DNA of 53,091 nucleotides from Bradyrhizobium sp. (GTDB lineage Bacteria > Pseudomonadota > Alphaproteobacteria > Rhizobiales > Xanthobacteraceae): contig NZ_DAHUXJ010000001.1 of assembly GCF_027307225.1 (NCBI RefSeq), positions 1 to 53,091 on the forward strand. Direction: 5' to 3'. Shown piece after piece: positions 1-8,421 of the stretch. The notes under the pieces are model-generated. The model saw only the letters and a list, made by a program, of their open reading frames with translations. It was not told where the DNA came from and searched no databases. Position 1 is the first letter of the stretch. Every line of letters begins with the position of its first letter. The position numbers were made by a program, and so were the translations under genes.

Positions 1-234
1 ATACTCAAACATCGATTCGATATTGGCGTGACGCTGTCCGGGCCAGGGTTGCGCACGGAGCACGTCCGACAGGAACGCTTCCGAGGCGCGGTCGCCGTGC
101 AGAATGTTATTCTCGCCGCCTTCCTCGAAATTCACCACGAACTGCACGGCGATACGAGCGTCGCCGGGCCAGCGCGGATGGGGCGGATTTCGTCCGTAGC
201 CGCGGAGATCCCTCGGATATCCCGACCCCGCCAT
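1..234 (-). CDS. puuE: Allantoinase PuuE, N-terminal part (cut by window edge)
   Basis: Only the first 78 codons are inside the window; the gene runs off the left edge. Reading the minus strand from the ATG at 234 gives a start with the features of the PuuE-type (polysaccharide-deacetylase fold) allantoinase: a RDLRGYGRNPPHPRWPG stretch near residues 8-24, then AVQFVVNFEEGGENNILHGD, both typical of this family. The family hydrolyses allantoin to allantoate in purine/ureide catabolism in the cytosol. The ATG begins at the base directly after the stop codon of the upstream DUF3830 gene (TAAATG), so the two are almost certainly co-translated. The catalytic metal site lies further downstream and cannot be checked here. 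The family call is confident; activity is inferred. Confidence 0.85.
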   Translation of the reverse strand, partial: MAGSGYPRDLRGYGRNPPHPRWPGDARIAVQFVVNFEEGGENNILHGDRASEAFLSDVLRAQPWPGQRHANIESMFEY

Positions 235-648
235 TTACATTTCCTCGAAACGGACCTTCTGCGCCCCATGCCACAGCACGGTCTTGCCGAGCGCGGCCAA
301 GTTCTCGAGGCCCGACGTCAACGTGATGAAATGATTGCCCGCGAGCTGGCCCACCTTGCTGGCAAAATGCACCCCGCCATAGGCAAGGAGAATCTCGGTC
401 TCGCTGATCCCGCCGGGATAAAGAATGATCTGGCCGGGCGCCGGATAGCTCGTGTGATTTTCAAAGCCGACGCCAAAATCCAGATCGCCCAGCGGCATCC
501 AGACCCCCTCGCCGCTCCAGCGCACATGGATGAATTGGCTGTCGAACGGCATGGCCCGGCGGAAGGCCGCACAGGTTTTGGGCGCCAACTGCTCTTCAAA
601 GCGGGCGTGAAACGTGAAGTCGCCGGCATGGACAATGAGTTGGCTCAT
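235..648 (-). CDS. DUF3830 family protein
   Basis: A 137-residue protein beginning MSQLIVHAGDFTF. It matches my memory of the DUF3830 family, small proteins thought to adopt a cyclophilin-like barrel; function unknown. Recognisable parts are an early strand-rich segment with ARFEEQLAPKTCAAF (about residues 14-28), a central GEGVWMPLGD, and GQIILYPGG (about 77-85). The start is set at 648 because family members begin close to the first beta strand; an in-frame ATG at 663 would add five residues, and the reading frame stays open to 726. No strong ribosome-binding site is visible for either. The gene sits directly upstream of puuE with no gap, so a role beside allantoin or ureide metabolism is inferred from context only. 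Confidence 0.7.
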   Translation of the reverse strand: MSQLIVHAGDFTFHARFEEQLAPKTCAAFRRAMPFDSQFIHVRWSGEGVWMPLGDLDFGVGFENHTSYPAPGQIILYPGGISETEILLAYGGVHFASKVGQLAGNHFITLTSGLENLAALGKTVLWHGAQKVRFEEM

Positions 649-680
649 CAAAATACCCGTCATGACATCTCGAGGGGTTG

Positions 681-756
681 CTAGTGTCCCGGTTCTGACA
701 TTCGTATCATGTCGCGGCGGGTTCATTTACGAATGTCAGAACCAAAGGGACACTAG
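681..756. repeat. CTAG-bounded hairpin element A (first of a tandem pair)
   Basis: A 76-bp inverted repeat. The left arm (681-706) starts CTAGTGTCCC and contains TCTGACATTC. The right arm (728-756) contains GAATGTCAGA and ends GGGACACTAG. The arms pair almost throughout with a small bulge; the loop is about 21 nt. It lies upstream of the DUF3830 gene and is followed 13 bp later by element B of equal length. I do not know a published name for it. Confidence 0.85.
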
Positions 757-769
757 TAAATATATGATT

Positions 770-845
770 CTAGTGAAGCTTTGACTCTGACGTTCCTTGA
801 AGAGATCGCTGCGAAACTGAAGGAACGTCAGAGTCGCTTCACTAG
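770..845. repeat. CTAG-bounded hairpin element B (second of a tandem pair)
   Basis: A 76-bp inverted repeat. The left arm (770-798) starts CTAGTGAAGC and contains TCTGACGTTC. The right arm (820-845) contains GAACGTCAGA and ends GCTTCACTAG. It has the same length and plan as element A but a different stem sequence, with changes matched on both arms. The 13-bp spacer to A (757-769) is AT-rich. Confidence 0.85.
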
Positions 846-1046
846 CCCCATCGATAATCGAATTCGGCGACGTTTGCTACCTCCACAAAGCCCGCCCAGC
901 GATATGCCGCGCCGCGACATCAGGGGCGACCATCGGCCGTGCTGCGATATTTTGTCGTTTTTATCGGTCGATAAACTGGGTTAGCCTGTTCGGCCAATGC
1001 CGGTTCCTCCTGCCTTCAAAAGAGAGATGCGGCCATATCGACAGGC

Positions 1047-1574
1047 ATGGCCGCGACAGGTAGGGTCGCGGCCGAAAAAAAGGGTTCGGGAGAGACGCGG
1101 TTGTCGGGGAAGTTTGTCTGGAAGCGGGACTATTATGCCGGCGGCCTGATGGTGCTGCTCGGCGTGGGAGCCGCGGTGACGGGCTCTGGCTACAAGTTCG
1201 GCAGCCTCGCCAGGATGGGCCCGGGCTTCATGCCCGTCGCACTCGGCATCGTCCTTGCCTTTCTCGGCGTGCTGATCGCCGGCACCGCTCTCGGTTCGTC
1301 CGAGCCCGACGACAAGAAGTTCATGCCGGACAATCCGCAATGGTTCGGCTGGTTCTGCCTCCTCGCAGGGCCGGTCCTGTTCATCGTCCTCGGCGAATAT
1401 GGCGGGATGATTCCGGCAGTGTTTGCCTGCGTGTTCGTTTCCGCCCTTGGCGACAAGACGGGGACGTATAAATCGTCGTTCATTCTGGCCTGTGGCGTCA
1501 CCGTGTTCGGCGTGTTGCTGTTCCACTACTTCCTGAACATTCCTTTTCCGCTGCTGCGCGGGGTGAATCTGTGA
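1047..1574 (+). CDS. tctB: Tripartite tricarboxylate transporter, small membrane subunit TctB
   Basis: A 175-residue membrane protein of the TctB type, the small subunit of tripartite tricarboxylate transporters that import di- and tricarboxylates with a periplasmic binding protein. Hydrophobic segments are visible around residues 30-48 (AGGLMVLLGVGAAV), 65-85 (VALGIVLAFLGVLIAG), 105-140 and 150-168, consistent with four membrane passes. The GSLARMGPGFMP motif before the second segment is characteristic of the family. The ATG at 1047 gives a normal-length TctB. Its stop overlaps the GTG start of tctA, so the two are translationally coupled. The substrate cannot be read from the sequence, and no tctC is adjacent. 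Confidence 0.85.
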   Translation: MAATGRVAAEKKGSGETRLSGKFVWKRDYYAGGLMVLLGVGAAVTGSGYKFGSLARMGPGFMPVALGIVLAFLGVLIAGTALGSSEPDDKKFMPDNPQWFGWFCLLAGPVLFIVLGEYGGMIPAVFACVFVSALGDKTGTYKSSFILACGVTVFGVLLFHYFLNIPFPLLRGVNL

Positions 1575-3127
1575 TTTCGACCGCGCTTACCGATCTGTGG
1601 TCCGGCTTCGGCGTCGCGCTCGAGCCGCACAACCTGATGTATTGCTTCCTCGGGGTGCTGGTCGGCAACCTCGTCGGCGTGCTGCCCGGCATGGGGCCGG
1701 TGGCCACGATCTCGATCCTGCTGCCGCTGACCTTCGGCATGCATCCGGTCCCCGCGATCCTGATGCTTTCAGGCGTCTATTACGGTTCCCAGTATGGCGG
1801 GGCGATCTGCTCGATCCTGCTCAACCTGCCCTGCCATCCGCCGCACGCGGTAACGTGTCTAGACGGTTTTCCGTTGACCAAGCAGGGCAAGGGAGGAACG
1901 GCGCTCGGCATCACCGTCATCGCAGCTTTCGTTGGCGCCTCCTGGGGCATCACGGAAATGATTTTTCTTGCGCCGTTCCTGGTGAAGATGGCGCTCGAGT
2001 TCGGTCCTACCGAAGTGTGCTCGCTGATGCTGGTGGGCCTGATCGCGGGCTCGACGCTCGCCAAGGGCTCGCCGCTCAAGGGCATCGCCATGACGGTGTT
2101 CGGGCTTCTGCTCGGGATTGTCGGGTCCGACATCGAGACCGGCCAGCCGCGCTTTACGTTCGGCATCACCGAGCTCTTCGATGGCATTGAAATCGTTGCA
2201 CTGGCGCTCGGCATGTTCGGCATCGCCGAATTCATGAACAGCATCAACAATACCGAAGCCGTCGACATGAAATACGCCAATGTCGGCATTTCCGACATGT
2301 TCCCATCGGCGGCCGACCTCAAGAAATCGTTCCCGCCGATGATCCGCGGCACCATTCTCGGCAGCCTCTGCGCCCTGATCCCGGGCACCGGTCCGACCAT
2401 CGCCTCGTTCGTGTCCTATGCGACCGAAAAGAAGATCTCGAAAACGCCGGAGCGCTTCGGCCACGGCGCCATCGAAGGCGTCGCCTGCCCCGAGGCGTCG
2501 ACGCACTCCTCGGTGCAGGGTGACTTCATCCCCACCATGAGCCTCGGCATTCCTGGCGATACCGTGATGGCGCTGCTGCTGGGTGCGCTGATCATCCACG
2601 GCATCGTGCCGGGCCCGCAGCTCATCAGCCAGCACGCCGATATTTTCTGGGGCCTGATCGCAAGCTTCTGGATCGGCAATATCCTTCTCGTCATTCTCAA
2701 CGTGCCGATGATCGGCCTGTGGGTGAAGCTGCTCAGCATTCCCTACCGCTACCTCTACCCGAGCGCGATGTTCTTCGTCTGCATCGGCGTCTATGCCGCG
2801 GGCAATGACATGTTCCAGGTCGGCGAAACGCTGGTGATCGGCGTTGTCGGCTACATCCTGCTGCGTCTGGATTTCCACCCGGCGCCGATCCTGCTCGGCT
2901 TCGTGCTTGGGCCGCGCTTCGAGGAAAATTTCCGCCGCAGCCTTCTCATCTCCCGCGGCGACCTGATGACGTTCATCGAACGCCCGATCAGTGCGTTTTT
3001 CCTCTTCATCTGCGTGGTGCTGATCGGCGCCCAGATCTATGTCTGGCTGCGCCCGAAAGCCGCGAAGGACGAAAAGCCGATCGAGGCGCAGATCCCGGCG
3101 ACGTCCTATTCCGGCTTGGCGGAGTAA
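1571..3127 (+). CDS. tctA: Tripartite tricarboxylate transporter, large permease TctA
   Basis: A 518-residue polytopic membrane protein of the TctA family, close to the usual length of about 500 residues. It begins with GTG overlapping the tctB stop. Family signatures include the N-terminal GVLPGMGPVATISILLPLTF, YGSQYGGAICSILLNLPCHP, and the internal-repeat counterpart GTGPTIASF...EGVACPEASTHSSVQGDFIPTMSLGIPG. In TctABC systems this subunit forms the transport path energised by the ion gradient, and an extracytoplasmic TctC binds the substrate. No TctC is found in the flanking sequence, so the binding partner must lie outside the visible left flank or elsewhere. Confidence 0.92.
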   Translation: MISTALTDLWSGFGVALEPHNLMYCFLGVLVGNLVGVLPGMGPVATISILLPLTFGMHPVPAILMLSGVYYGSQYGGAICSILLNLPCHPPHAVTCLDGFPLTKQGKGGTALGITVIAAFVGASWGITEMIFLAPFLVKMALEFGPTEVCSLMLVGLIAGSTLAKGSPLKGIAMTVFGLLLGIVGSDIETGQPRFTFGITELFDGIEIVALALGMFGIAEFMNSINNTEAVDMKYANVGISDMFPSAADLKKSFPPMIRGTILGSLCALIPGTGPTIASFVSYATEKKISKTPERFGHGAIEGVACPEASTHSSVQGDFIPTMSLGIPGDTVMALLLGALIIHGIVPGPQLISQHADIFWGLIASFWIGNILLVILNVPMIGLWVKLLSIPYRYLYPSAMFFVCIGVYAAGNDMFQVGETLVIGVVGYILLRLDFHPAPILLGFVLGPRFEENFRRSLLISRGDLMTFIERPISAFFLFICVVLIGAQIYVWLRPKAAKDEKPIEAQIPATSYSGLAE

Positions 3128-3303
3128 GGCGACGCCAGTCCGTCCGTCGAACGGACGACGCATTCGCCGAGTTCGAAAACGCCGATCACGATTTGCAGCA
3201 GCAGCACCAGCGGGCCCGAAGGAAGCCGGAGCGGCCAGCGGTTGGTGTTGCGCGGTGTCGACGACCGTGCTTTGGCACGCAGATGTGACAACCGCGTTAC
3301 CAA
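3106..3303 (-). CDS. Possible small hydrophobic protein (weak)
   Basis: A 65-codon frame antisense to the tctA 3' end and the following gap. Its C-terminal half holds one plausible membrane segment (GPLVLLLQIVIGVFELGE) that does not look like GC-rich shadow translation. The only in-frame start near the frame's beginning is TTG, and I see no ribosome-binding site. I do not recognise the family. It could be a genuine membrane microprotein or chance. Confidence 0.22.
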   Translation of the reverse strand: MVTRLSHLRAKARSSTPRNTNRWPLRLPSGPLVLLLQIVIGVFELGECVVRSTDGLASPYSAKPE

Positions 3304-3439
3304 ACATTTCCGGCCTGGACCGATTCAAGAAAAGTTGCGCGCAAAAGCCAATTGCAGACGCAATGCGGTCGCACCGGCTTCACGCTTCTTCCCTAAGAGA
3401 GCGGCGCGAGTGGACCTAGGCCACGATCAATGAGGCAGC
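3128..3439. other. Gap after tctA: one short hairpin, otherwise unassigned
   Basis: This 312-bp gap contains a perfect 7-bp stem with a 3-nt loop at 3141-3157 (CGTCCGT/ACGGACG), 14 bp after the tctA stop. It has no T-tract, so it is at best a weak terminator. The only coding candidate is the weak minus-strand frame at 3106-3303. Nothing else is recognised. Confidence 0.4.
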
Positions 3440-3661
3440 ATGAACGACGAGAGCGACTTCGATCTCAAACCCGATCAATGGGAAGCATTGAAGGCGCTGC
3501 GAGCACCCTTTGCTCGCCCGTCGGCAGCAACCCGCTCCGCACTCGGAGACCTCGTTGCGCTTGGCCTCGTAACCATCAGCGACCGCATTCCCGCCATCAC
3601 GGAAAAGGGACGCCGGGCGCTGATCCGGGGTTCTTTCCGCCTGCTGGATGGGGCCGCCTGA
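3440..3661 (+). CDS. Small hypothetical protein, winged-helix-like
   Basis: A 73-residue acidic-to-neutral protein beginning MNDESDFDLKPDQWEALKAL. A GAGG-type ribosome-binding site lies just before the ATG. The sequence pattern (helix around 12-22, then SAATRSALGDLVALGLVTISDRIPAITEKGRRAL around 28-61) resembles a minimal winged-helix or MarR-like fragment: a helix-turn-helix-like stretch followed by a short hairpin and EKGRRAL. That suggests a small DNA-binding or regulatory protein, but no named family is recognised. It stands alone between tctA and the efflux operon. Confidence 0.6.
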   Translation: MNDESDFDLKPDQWEALKALRAPFARPSAATRSALGDLVALGLVTISDRIPAITEKGRRALIRGSFRLLDGAA

Positions 3662-4009
3662 GGCCGGCATGCCCGACGGCGGCAGCCCGTGTCCTTCCGT
3701 CTGTCCCGGTTCTCTCGGGTGGCATGGCCTTGTGGCGCCCCCTGCTCTGATTAAAAATATGTTAAAGGTACATCGTTTGGGCTGACCGCTCGTGCCGTTC
3801 TCCGAACCGCGCGGACGGCGAGACGACACCTTGATTGTTGCCCCGCGGTCGCGGTCCGAACCAAAAGTGCAATTCTTTCCGAATGTTAATGCGACAACCA
3901 CTGGCGGGGACGTTCAAATAAGGTCGCCCGCGGCCCCCTGGAGGCGGTTCCTGCGGCCATTGTGGCAAGCAGCCGCAAGCACCCACACTTCTCATCCGAT
4001 GGCAGGTTT
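3662..4009. promoter_or_regulatory. Upstream region of the mdt-like efflux operon
   Basis: A 348-bp gap containing an AT-rich patch at about 3748-3770, unusual against the GC-rich surroundings and a plausible promoter region for the efflux operon. No convincing operator palindrome was found. No gene is supported here; the reading frame that opens at GTG 3962 is better started at ATG 4010. Confidence 0.35.
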
Positions 4010-5314
4010 ATGAACCAACCGATCAAGAATCTCCAGGAAGCCCCCACAGTTGGTCCGGCACAGGCCGCCAAGCCGCGGTCCCGCGGCCGGTTTATCCTGA
4101 CATCCATCCTCATCTTGCTGGTGGTCGGCGGCATCGTCTGGTGGACCGGGCATGGCACGGCACCCAAGACGGACAGCAAAGGCCGCAACTCCGGGCCGAT
4201 GTCGATCGTCCCGGAAGCCGTCGGCAAGGGCGACATCGGCGTCAACATCAACGCGCTGGGCACCGTGACTTCGCTTGCAACCGTGACGGTTCGCACGCAG
4301 ATCTCTGGCTACCTGATGAAGATCGATTTTACCGAAGGCAACGAAGTCAAGAAGGGCGATCTGCTCGCGGAAATCGATCCACGACCTTACGAGGCAACGC
4401 TGGCGCAGGCCAAGGGGCAACTGGCCCGCGATGAAGCCATGCTCAAGGGCGCCCAAGTCGACCTGACGCGATATCAGGGATTGGCGGCGCAGAACGCCGT
4501 CCCGCATCAGACACTCGATACGCAAGTGGCGCTCGTGGCCCAGGATCAAGGCACGGTCGAAGCCGACAAGGCGTCGGTGAAGTCCGCCGAAGTCAACCTC
4601 GCCTACACACGGATCGTATCGCCGCTCGACGGCCGCGTCGGTCTGCGTCTCGTCGACCAGGGCAACTACGTGACCCCCGGCGACGCCAACGGCCTTGTCG
4701 TCATCACGCAGCTGCAACCGATCAGCGTGCTATTCACGGTCCCTGAAGACAATCTGCAAGCCATCGCCAAACGTACGCAGGCCGGCGCCGTGCTGCCCGT
4801 CACCGCCCTCGATCGCACCGGCGTCACTAAGATCGCCGACGGCTCGATGACAAGCTTCGACAGCCAGATCGATCCGACCACCGGCACGATCAAGCTTCGG
4901 GCCCTGTTCCCCAACCAGGATCGCCTGCTCTATCCGAACCAGTTCGTGAACATCCGCCTGCTGCTTGATACGCACAAGGACGTCACGACGATCTCGGCCG
5001 CGGGCATCGAGCGCGGCGCGCCCGGTACGTTCGTCTATCTCGTCAACGCCGACAGCACCGTATCGGTGCGGCCGGTGAAGCTTGGCGTAACCGACGGCGA
5101 TCGCGTGGAGATTCTTTCCGGCCTCTCGCCCGGCGAGCGTATCGTCATCGACGGTGCCGACAAGCTTCGGGACGGCGCCAAGATCGTCATCCGCTCGGAG
5201 AACAACCCAACCCCGACCAACAACCCGGCCCCGGCCCAGCCCGATAAAGCGAGTGGCGGCAAGCGGCGGCGTTCCGACGGCGGCCAGAAGCAGGACGGCG
5301 GACAAAAACAATGA
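4010..5314 (+). CDS. mdtA: RND efflux periplasmic adaptor (MdtA-like, HlyD family)
   Basis: A 434-residue membrane-fusion protein. It has a cytoplasmic N-terminus, one membrane anchor at about residues 27-45, a lipoyl-like half ([30 protein letters not shown]), an alpha hairpin (about 135-205), the second lipoyl half ([18 protein letters not shown]), and beta-barrel and membrane-proximal domains. The tail is unusual: the last 40 or so residues are Asn/Pro-rich, then Lys/Arg/Gly/Gln-rich with a repeated DGGQKQ, probably disordered. ATG 4010 is preferred over upstream GTG 3962 because a CAGG-type site precedes it and because it gives a normal short N-terminal tail. It overlaps the next gene by ATGA. 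The protein joins the two RND pumps to the outer-membrane channel. Confidence 0.88.
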   Translation: MNQPIKNLQEAPTVGPAQAAKPRSRGRFILTSILILLVVGGIVWWTGHGTAPKTDSKGRNSGPMSIVPEAVGKGDIGVNINALGTVTSLATVTVRTQISGYLMKIDFTEGNEVKKGDLLAEIDPRPYEATLAQAKGQLARDEAMLKGAQVDLTRYQGLAAQNAVPHQTLDTQVALVAQDQGTVEADKASVKSAEVNLAYTRIVSPLDGRVGLRLVDQGNYVTPGDANGLVVITQLQPISVLFTVPEDNLQAIAKRTQAGAVLPVTALDRTGVTKIADGSMTSFDSQIDPTTGTIKLRALFPNQDRLLYPNQFVNIRLLLDTHKDVTTISAAGIERGAPGTFVYLVNADSTVSVRPVKLGVTDGDRVEILSGLSPGERIVIDGADKLRDGAKIVIRSENNPTPTNNPAPAQPDKASGGKRRRSDGGQKQDGGQKQ

Positions 5315-8300
5315 GTCCCTCGCAGCCGTTCATTCTACGGCCGGTCGCAACGACACTCCTGATGATCGCCATCATGCTATCAGGCATGCTGGCGTTTCGC
5401 TTCCTGCCGATCGCGGCCCTGCCTGAGGTCGACTATCCGACCATTCAGGTCCAGACCTTCTATCCCGGCGCCAGTCCCGACGTGATGACCTCCTCGGTCA
5501 CGGCGCCGCTGGAGGTGCAGTTCGGGCAAATGCCGAACCTCAACCAGATGAGCTCGATCAGTTCGGCGGGCTCGTCCGTCATCACGCTGCAGTTCGGATT
5601 GACCATCTCCCTGGACGTGGCCGAACAGGAGGTTCAGGCCGCCATCAATGCTGCCGGCAATCTGCTTCCCGCCGACCTTCCCGCGCCGCCGATCTACGCC
5701 AAGGTCAACCCGGCCGACGCACCGATCCTCACCCTCGGCCTGACATCGAAGACAATGCAGCTGACGGACGTCGAGGATTTCGTCGACACGCGCCTTGCGC
5801 AGAAAATCTCGCAGCTTCCCGGCGTCGGTCTCGTCAGCCTGAGCGGCGGTCAGCGGCCGGCCGTGCGCATTCAAGCCGATATCCGCAAGCTGGCCGCCTA
5901 CGGCCTCAACATCGACGACCTGCGGACCACGCTTGGCAATGCCAACGTCAATACCCCGAAGGGAAATTTCGACGGCGCGATGCGCGCCTACACCATCAAC
6001 GCCAACGACCAGATCCGCAACGCAAGCGACTACAAATCGCTGATCATCGCCTACAAGAACGGCTCGCCAGTCCGCCTCAGCGACGTCGGCGACGTCGTCG
6101 ACGGCGCGCAAAACGACAAGCTCGGCGCGTGGATGAACGAAACGCCGGCGATCATTATGAATATCCAGCGCCAGCCGGGCGCCAACGTCATCGCGGTGGT
6201 CGAGGGTATCAAGGCGCTGCTTCCGCAATTGCAGGCGTCGCTCCCGGCTGCCATCGACCTCAACATCCTGACCGACCGCACCACGACTATCCGCGCTTCC
6301 GTCCAGGACGTGGAGTTCGAACTGACACTCGCTGTCATCCTCGTGGTGTTGGTGATTTTCGTTTTCCTGCGTAACGCCCGCGCAACCCTGATCCCGAGCC
6401 TGTCAGTGCCGTTGTCGCTGGTCGGCACGTTAGGGGCCATGTACCTGTTTGGTTTCAGCCTCAATAACCTGTCGCTGATGGCGCTGACGATTGCCACCGG
6501 CTTTGTGGTCGACGACGCCATCGTCGTGATCGAGAACATCTCCCGCTATCTCGAGGAAGGCGACAGTCCCCTACAGGCCGCGCTGAAGGGTTCCGAGCAG
6601 ATCGGCTTTACCATCATCTCGCTCACGGTATCGCTGATCGCGGTGCTGATCCCGTTGTTGTTCATGGGCGATGTGGTCGGCCGCCTGTTCCGCGAATTCG
6701 CCATCACACTCTCTGTCACGATTCTCATCTCGGCGGTGGTCTCGCTGACGCTGGTGCCGATGGCCTGCGCCAAGCTGCTCAAGCCGGAATCGCACGATCA
6801 GGAAAACGCCTTCCAGCGCTACAGCCGCGAGGGCTTCGACCGGATCATCGAGATGTATGGCCACGCACTCACCTGGGTGCTCGACCACCAGCCGCTTACC
6901 CTGCTCGTCGCGCTCGGCACCTTCGCGTTGACCGGGTGGCTCTACGTCGCAATCCCGAAAGGTTTTTTCCCGCTTCAGGACACCGGCGTGATTCAGGCGA
7001 TTTCCGAAGCGCCGCAGTCGGTGTCGTACGCGGCGATGGCCGAACGGCAGCAGCAGCTCGCCTCGATCATCCTGAAGGATCCCGATGTCGTCAGTCTTTC
7101 GTCCTTTATCGGCGTGGATGGAACCAACACCACGCTCAATAGCGGACGTCTTCTGATCAATCTCAAGCCTTATGACGAGCGCAAATCCGACATCTCGACC
7201 ATCATGCGGCGGATCCAGAGCAACATCGCTCCGCTGACCGGCATCACATTATATATGCAGCCAGTGCAGGATCTGACGATCGAGGGCACGGTCAGCAAGA
7301 CGCAATACCAATTCATCTTGCAGGACGCCGACCCGGCGCAGCTGTCGGAATGGACTCCCAAGCTCGTCGACAAGCTGAGGACGCTGCCGGAGCTTGGCGA
7401 TGTTGCGAGCAACATTTCCGATCGGGGCCTGTCGGTCTATGTCGAGATCGATCGCGACCAGGCGGCGCGCTTCGGCATTACGCCGGCAACGGTCGACAAC
7501 GCGCTCTACGACTCCTACGGCCAGCGCATCGTTTCGACGATCTTCACCAACTCCAACCAATACCGCGTCATCCTCGAGGCCGACCCGCATCTGCAAACAT
7601 CCCTGCAATCGCTGTCGGACATCTATCTGCCCTCTTCGGTCAGCTCGACACCGGTGCCGCTTGCGACACTGGCGAAATTCCGGCAGGAAACCGCGCCGCT
7701 CCAGGTATCGCATCTCGGACAGTTTCCGGCTGCAACGGTCTCGTTCAACCTGGCCAAGGGCGCTTCGCTCGGCGAGGCGGTGAACGCGATCAAGCAGGCA
7801 GAGCGCGATATCGCGATGCCGGCCAGCGTGATCACGAGCTTCCAGGGCGCAGCGCTGGCGTTTCAATCGTCGCTTTCCAATCAGCTTTTCCTGATTCTGG
7901 CGGCGATCGTCACCGTCTACATCGTGCTCGGCGTTCTCTATGAGAGCTTCATCCATCCGGTCACGATTCTCTCCACGCTGCCGTCGGCCGGCATCGGCGC
8001 GCTGCTGGCTCTGATGATCGCCGGAGACGACCTCACCATCGTTGCCATCATCGGCATCATCCTTCTGATCGGCATCGTGAAGAAGAACGCGATCATGATG
8101 ATCGACTTCGCACTTGAAGCCGAACGTAACGAAGGAAAGTCGCCGCGCGACGCGATCTATCAGGCCTGCCTTTTGCGCTTCCGTCCGATCTTGATGACGA
8201 CGATGGCCGCCGTCCTCGGCGCGTTGCCCTTGATGCTCGGTACCGGCGCCGGTTCCGAACTGCGTCATCCGCTCGGTATCTCCATCGTCGGCGGTCTTCT

Positions 8301-8412
8301 GGTCAGTCAAATGCTGACGCTGTTCACGACGCCGGTGATCTATCTCTGGTTCGACCGCCTGGCGATCCGCTTCTCCGGACGTTCGGGCGAAGCTGCCCAG
8401 CCGGCGGAATGA
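5311..8412 (+). CDS. mdtB: RND efflux permease, MdtB-like
   Basis: A 1033-residue inner-membrane pump of the hydrophobe/amphiphile RND family. It opens with [20 protein letters not shown], typical of MdtB. The TM4 proton-relay pair is present at Asp401-Asp402 in [14 protein letters not shown]. The second half carries the duplicated counterpart ([27 protein letters not shown]) with the Lys-Asn of that subfamily. Two large periplasmic domains lie between TM1/TM2 and TM7/TM8. Translation is coupled to the adaptor (ATGA overlap), and a second RND subunit follows after a 9-bp gap. MdtB and MdtC form a heteromultimeric pump exporting bile salts, novobiocin and similar compounds in enterobacteria; the substrate here is unknown. 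Confidence 0.9.
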   Translation: MSPSQPFILRPVATTLLMIAIMLSGMLAFRFLPIAALPEVDYPTIQVQTFYPGASPDVMTSSVTAPLEVQFGQMPNLNQMSSISSAGSSVITLQFGLTISLDVAEQEVQAAINAAGNLLPADLPAPPIYAKVNPADAPILTLGLTSKTMQLTDVEDFVDTRLAQKISQLPGVGLVSLSGGQRPAVRIQADIRKLAAYGLNIDDLRTTLGNANVNTPKGNFDGAMRAYTINANDQIRNASDYKSLIIAYKNGSPVRLSDVGDVVDGAQNDKLGAWMNETPAIIMNIQRQPGANVIAVVEGIKALLPQLQASLPAAIDLNILTDRTTTIRASVQDVEFELTLAVILVVLVIFVFLRNARATLIPSLSVPLSLVGTLGAMYLFGFSLNNLSLMALTIATGFVVDDAIVVIENISRYLEEGDSPLQAALKGSEQIGFTIISLTVSLIAVLIPLLFMGDVVGRLFREFAITLSVTILISAVVSLTLVPMACAKLLKPESHDQENAFQRYSREGFDRIIEMYGHALTWVLDHQPLTLLVALGTFALTGWLYVAIPKGFFPLQDTGVIQAISEAPQSVSYAAMAERQQQLASIILKDPDVVSLSSFIGVDGTNTTLNSGRLLINLKPYDERKSDISTIMRRIQSNIAPLTGITLYMQPVQDLTIEGTVSKTQYQFILQDADPAQLSEWTPKLVDKLRTLPELGDVASNISDRGLSVYVEIDRDQAARFGITPATVDNALYDSYGQRIVSTIFTNSNQYRVILEADPHLQTSLQSLSDIYLPSSVSSTPVPLATLAKFRQETAPLQVSHLGQFPAATVSFNLAKGASLGEAVNAIKQAERDIAMPASVITSFQGAALAFQSSLSNQLFLILAAIVTVYIVLGVLYESFIHPVTILSTLPSAGIGALLALMIAGDDLTIVAIIGIILLIGIVKKNAIMMIDFALEAERNEGKSPRDAIYQACLLRFRPILMTTMAAVLGALPLMLGTGAGSELRHPLGISIVGGLLVSQMLTLFTTPVIYLWFDRLAIRFSGRSGEAAQPAE

Positions 8413-8421
8413 GGGCTCGTC

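Noticed and set aside
1859..3328. 489-codon open frame on the minus strand across tctA
   Set aside because: It is antisense to a clear TctA protein and is rich in Arg, His, Asp and Glu with no domain, which is typical of the empty frame in GC-rich genes.
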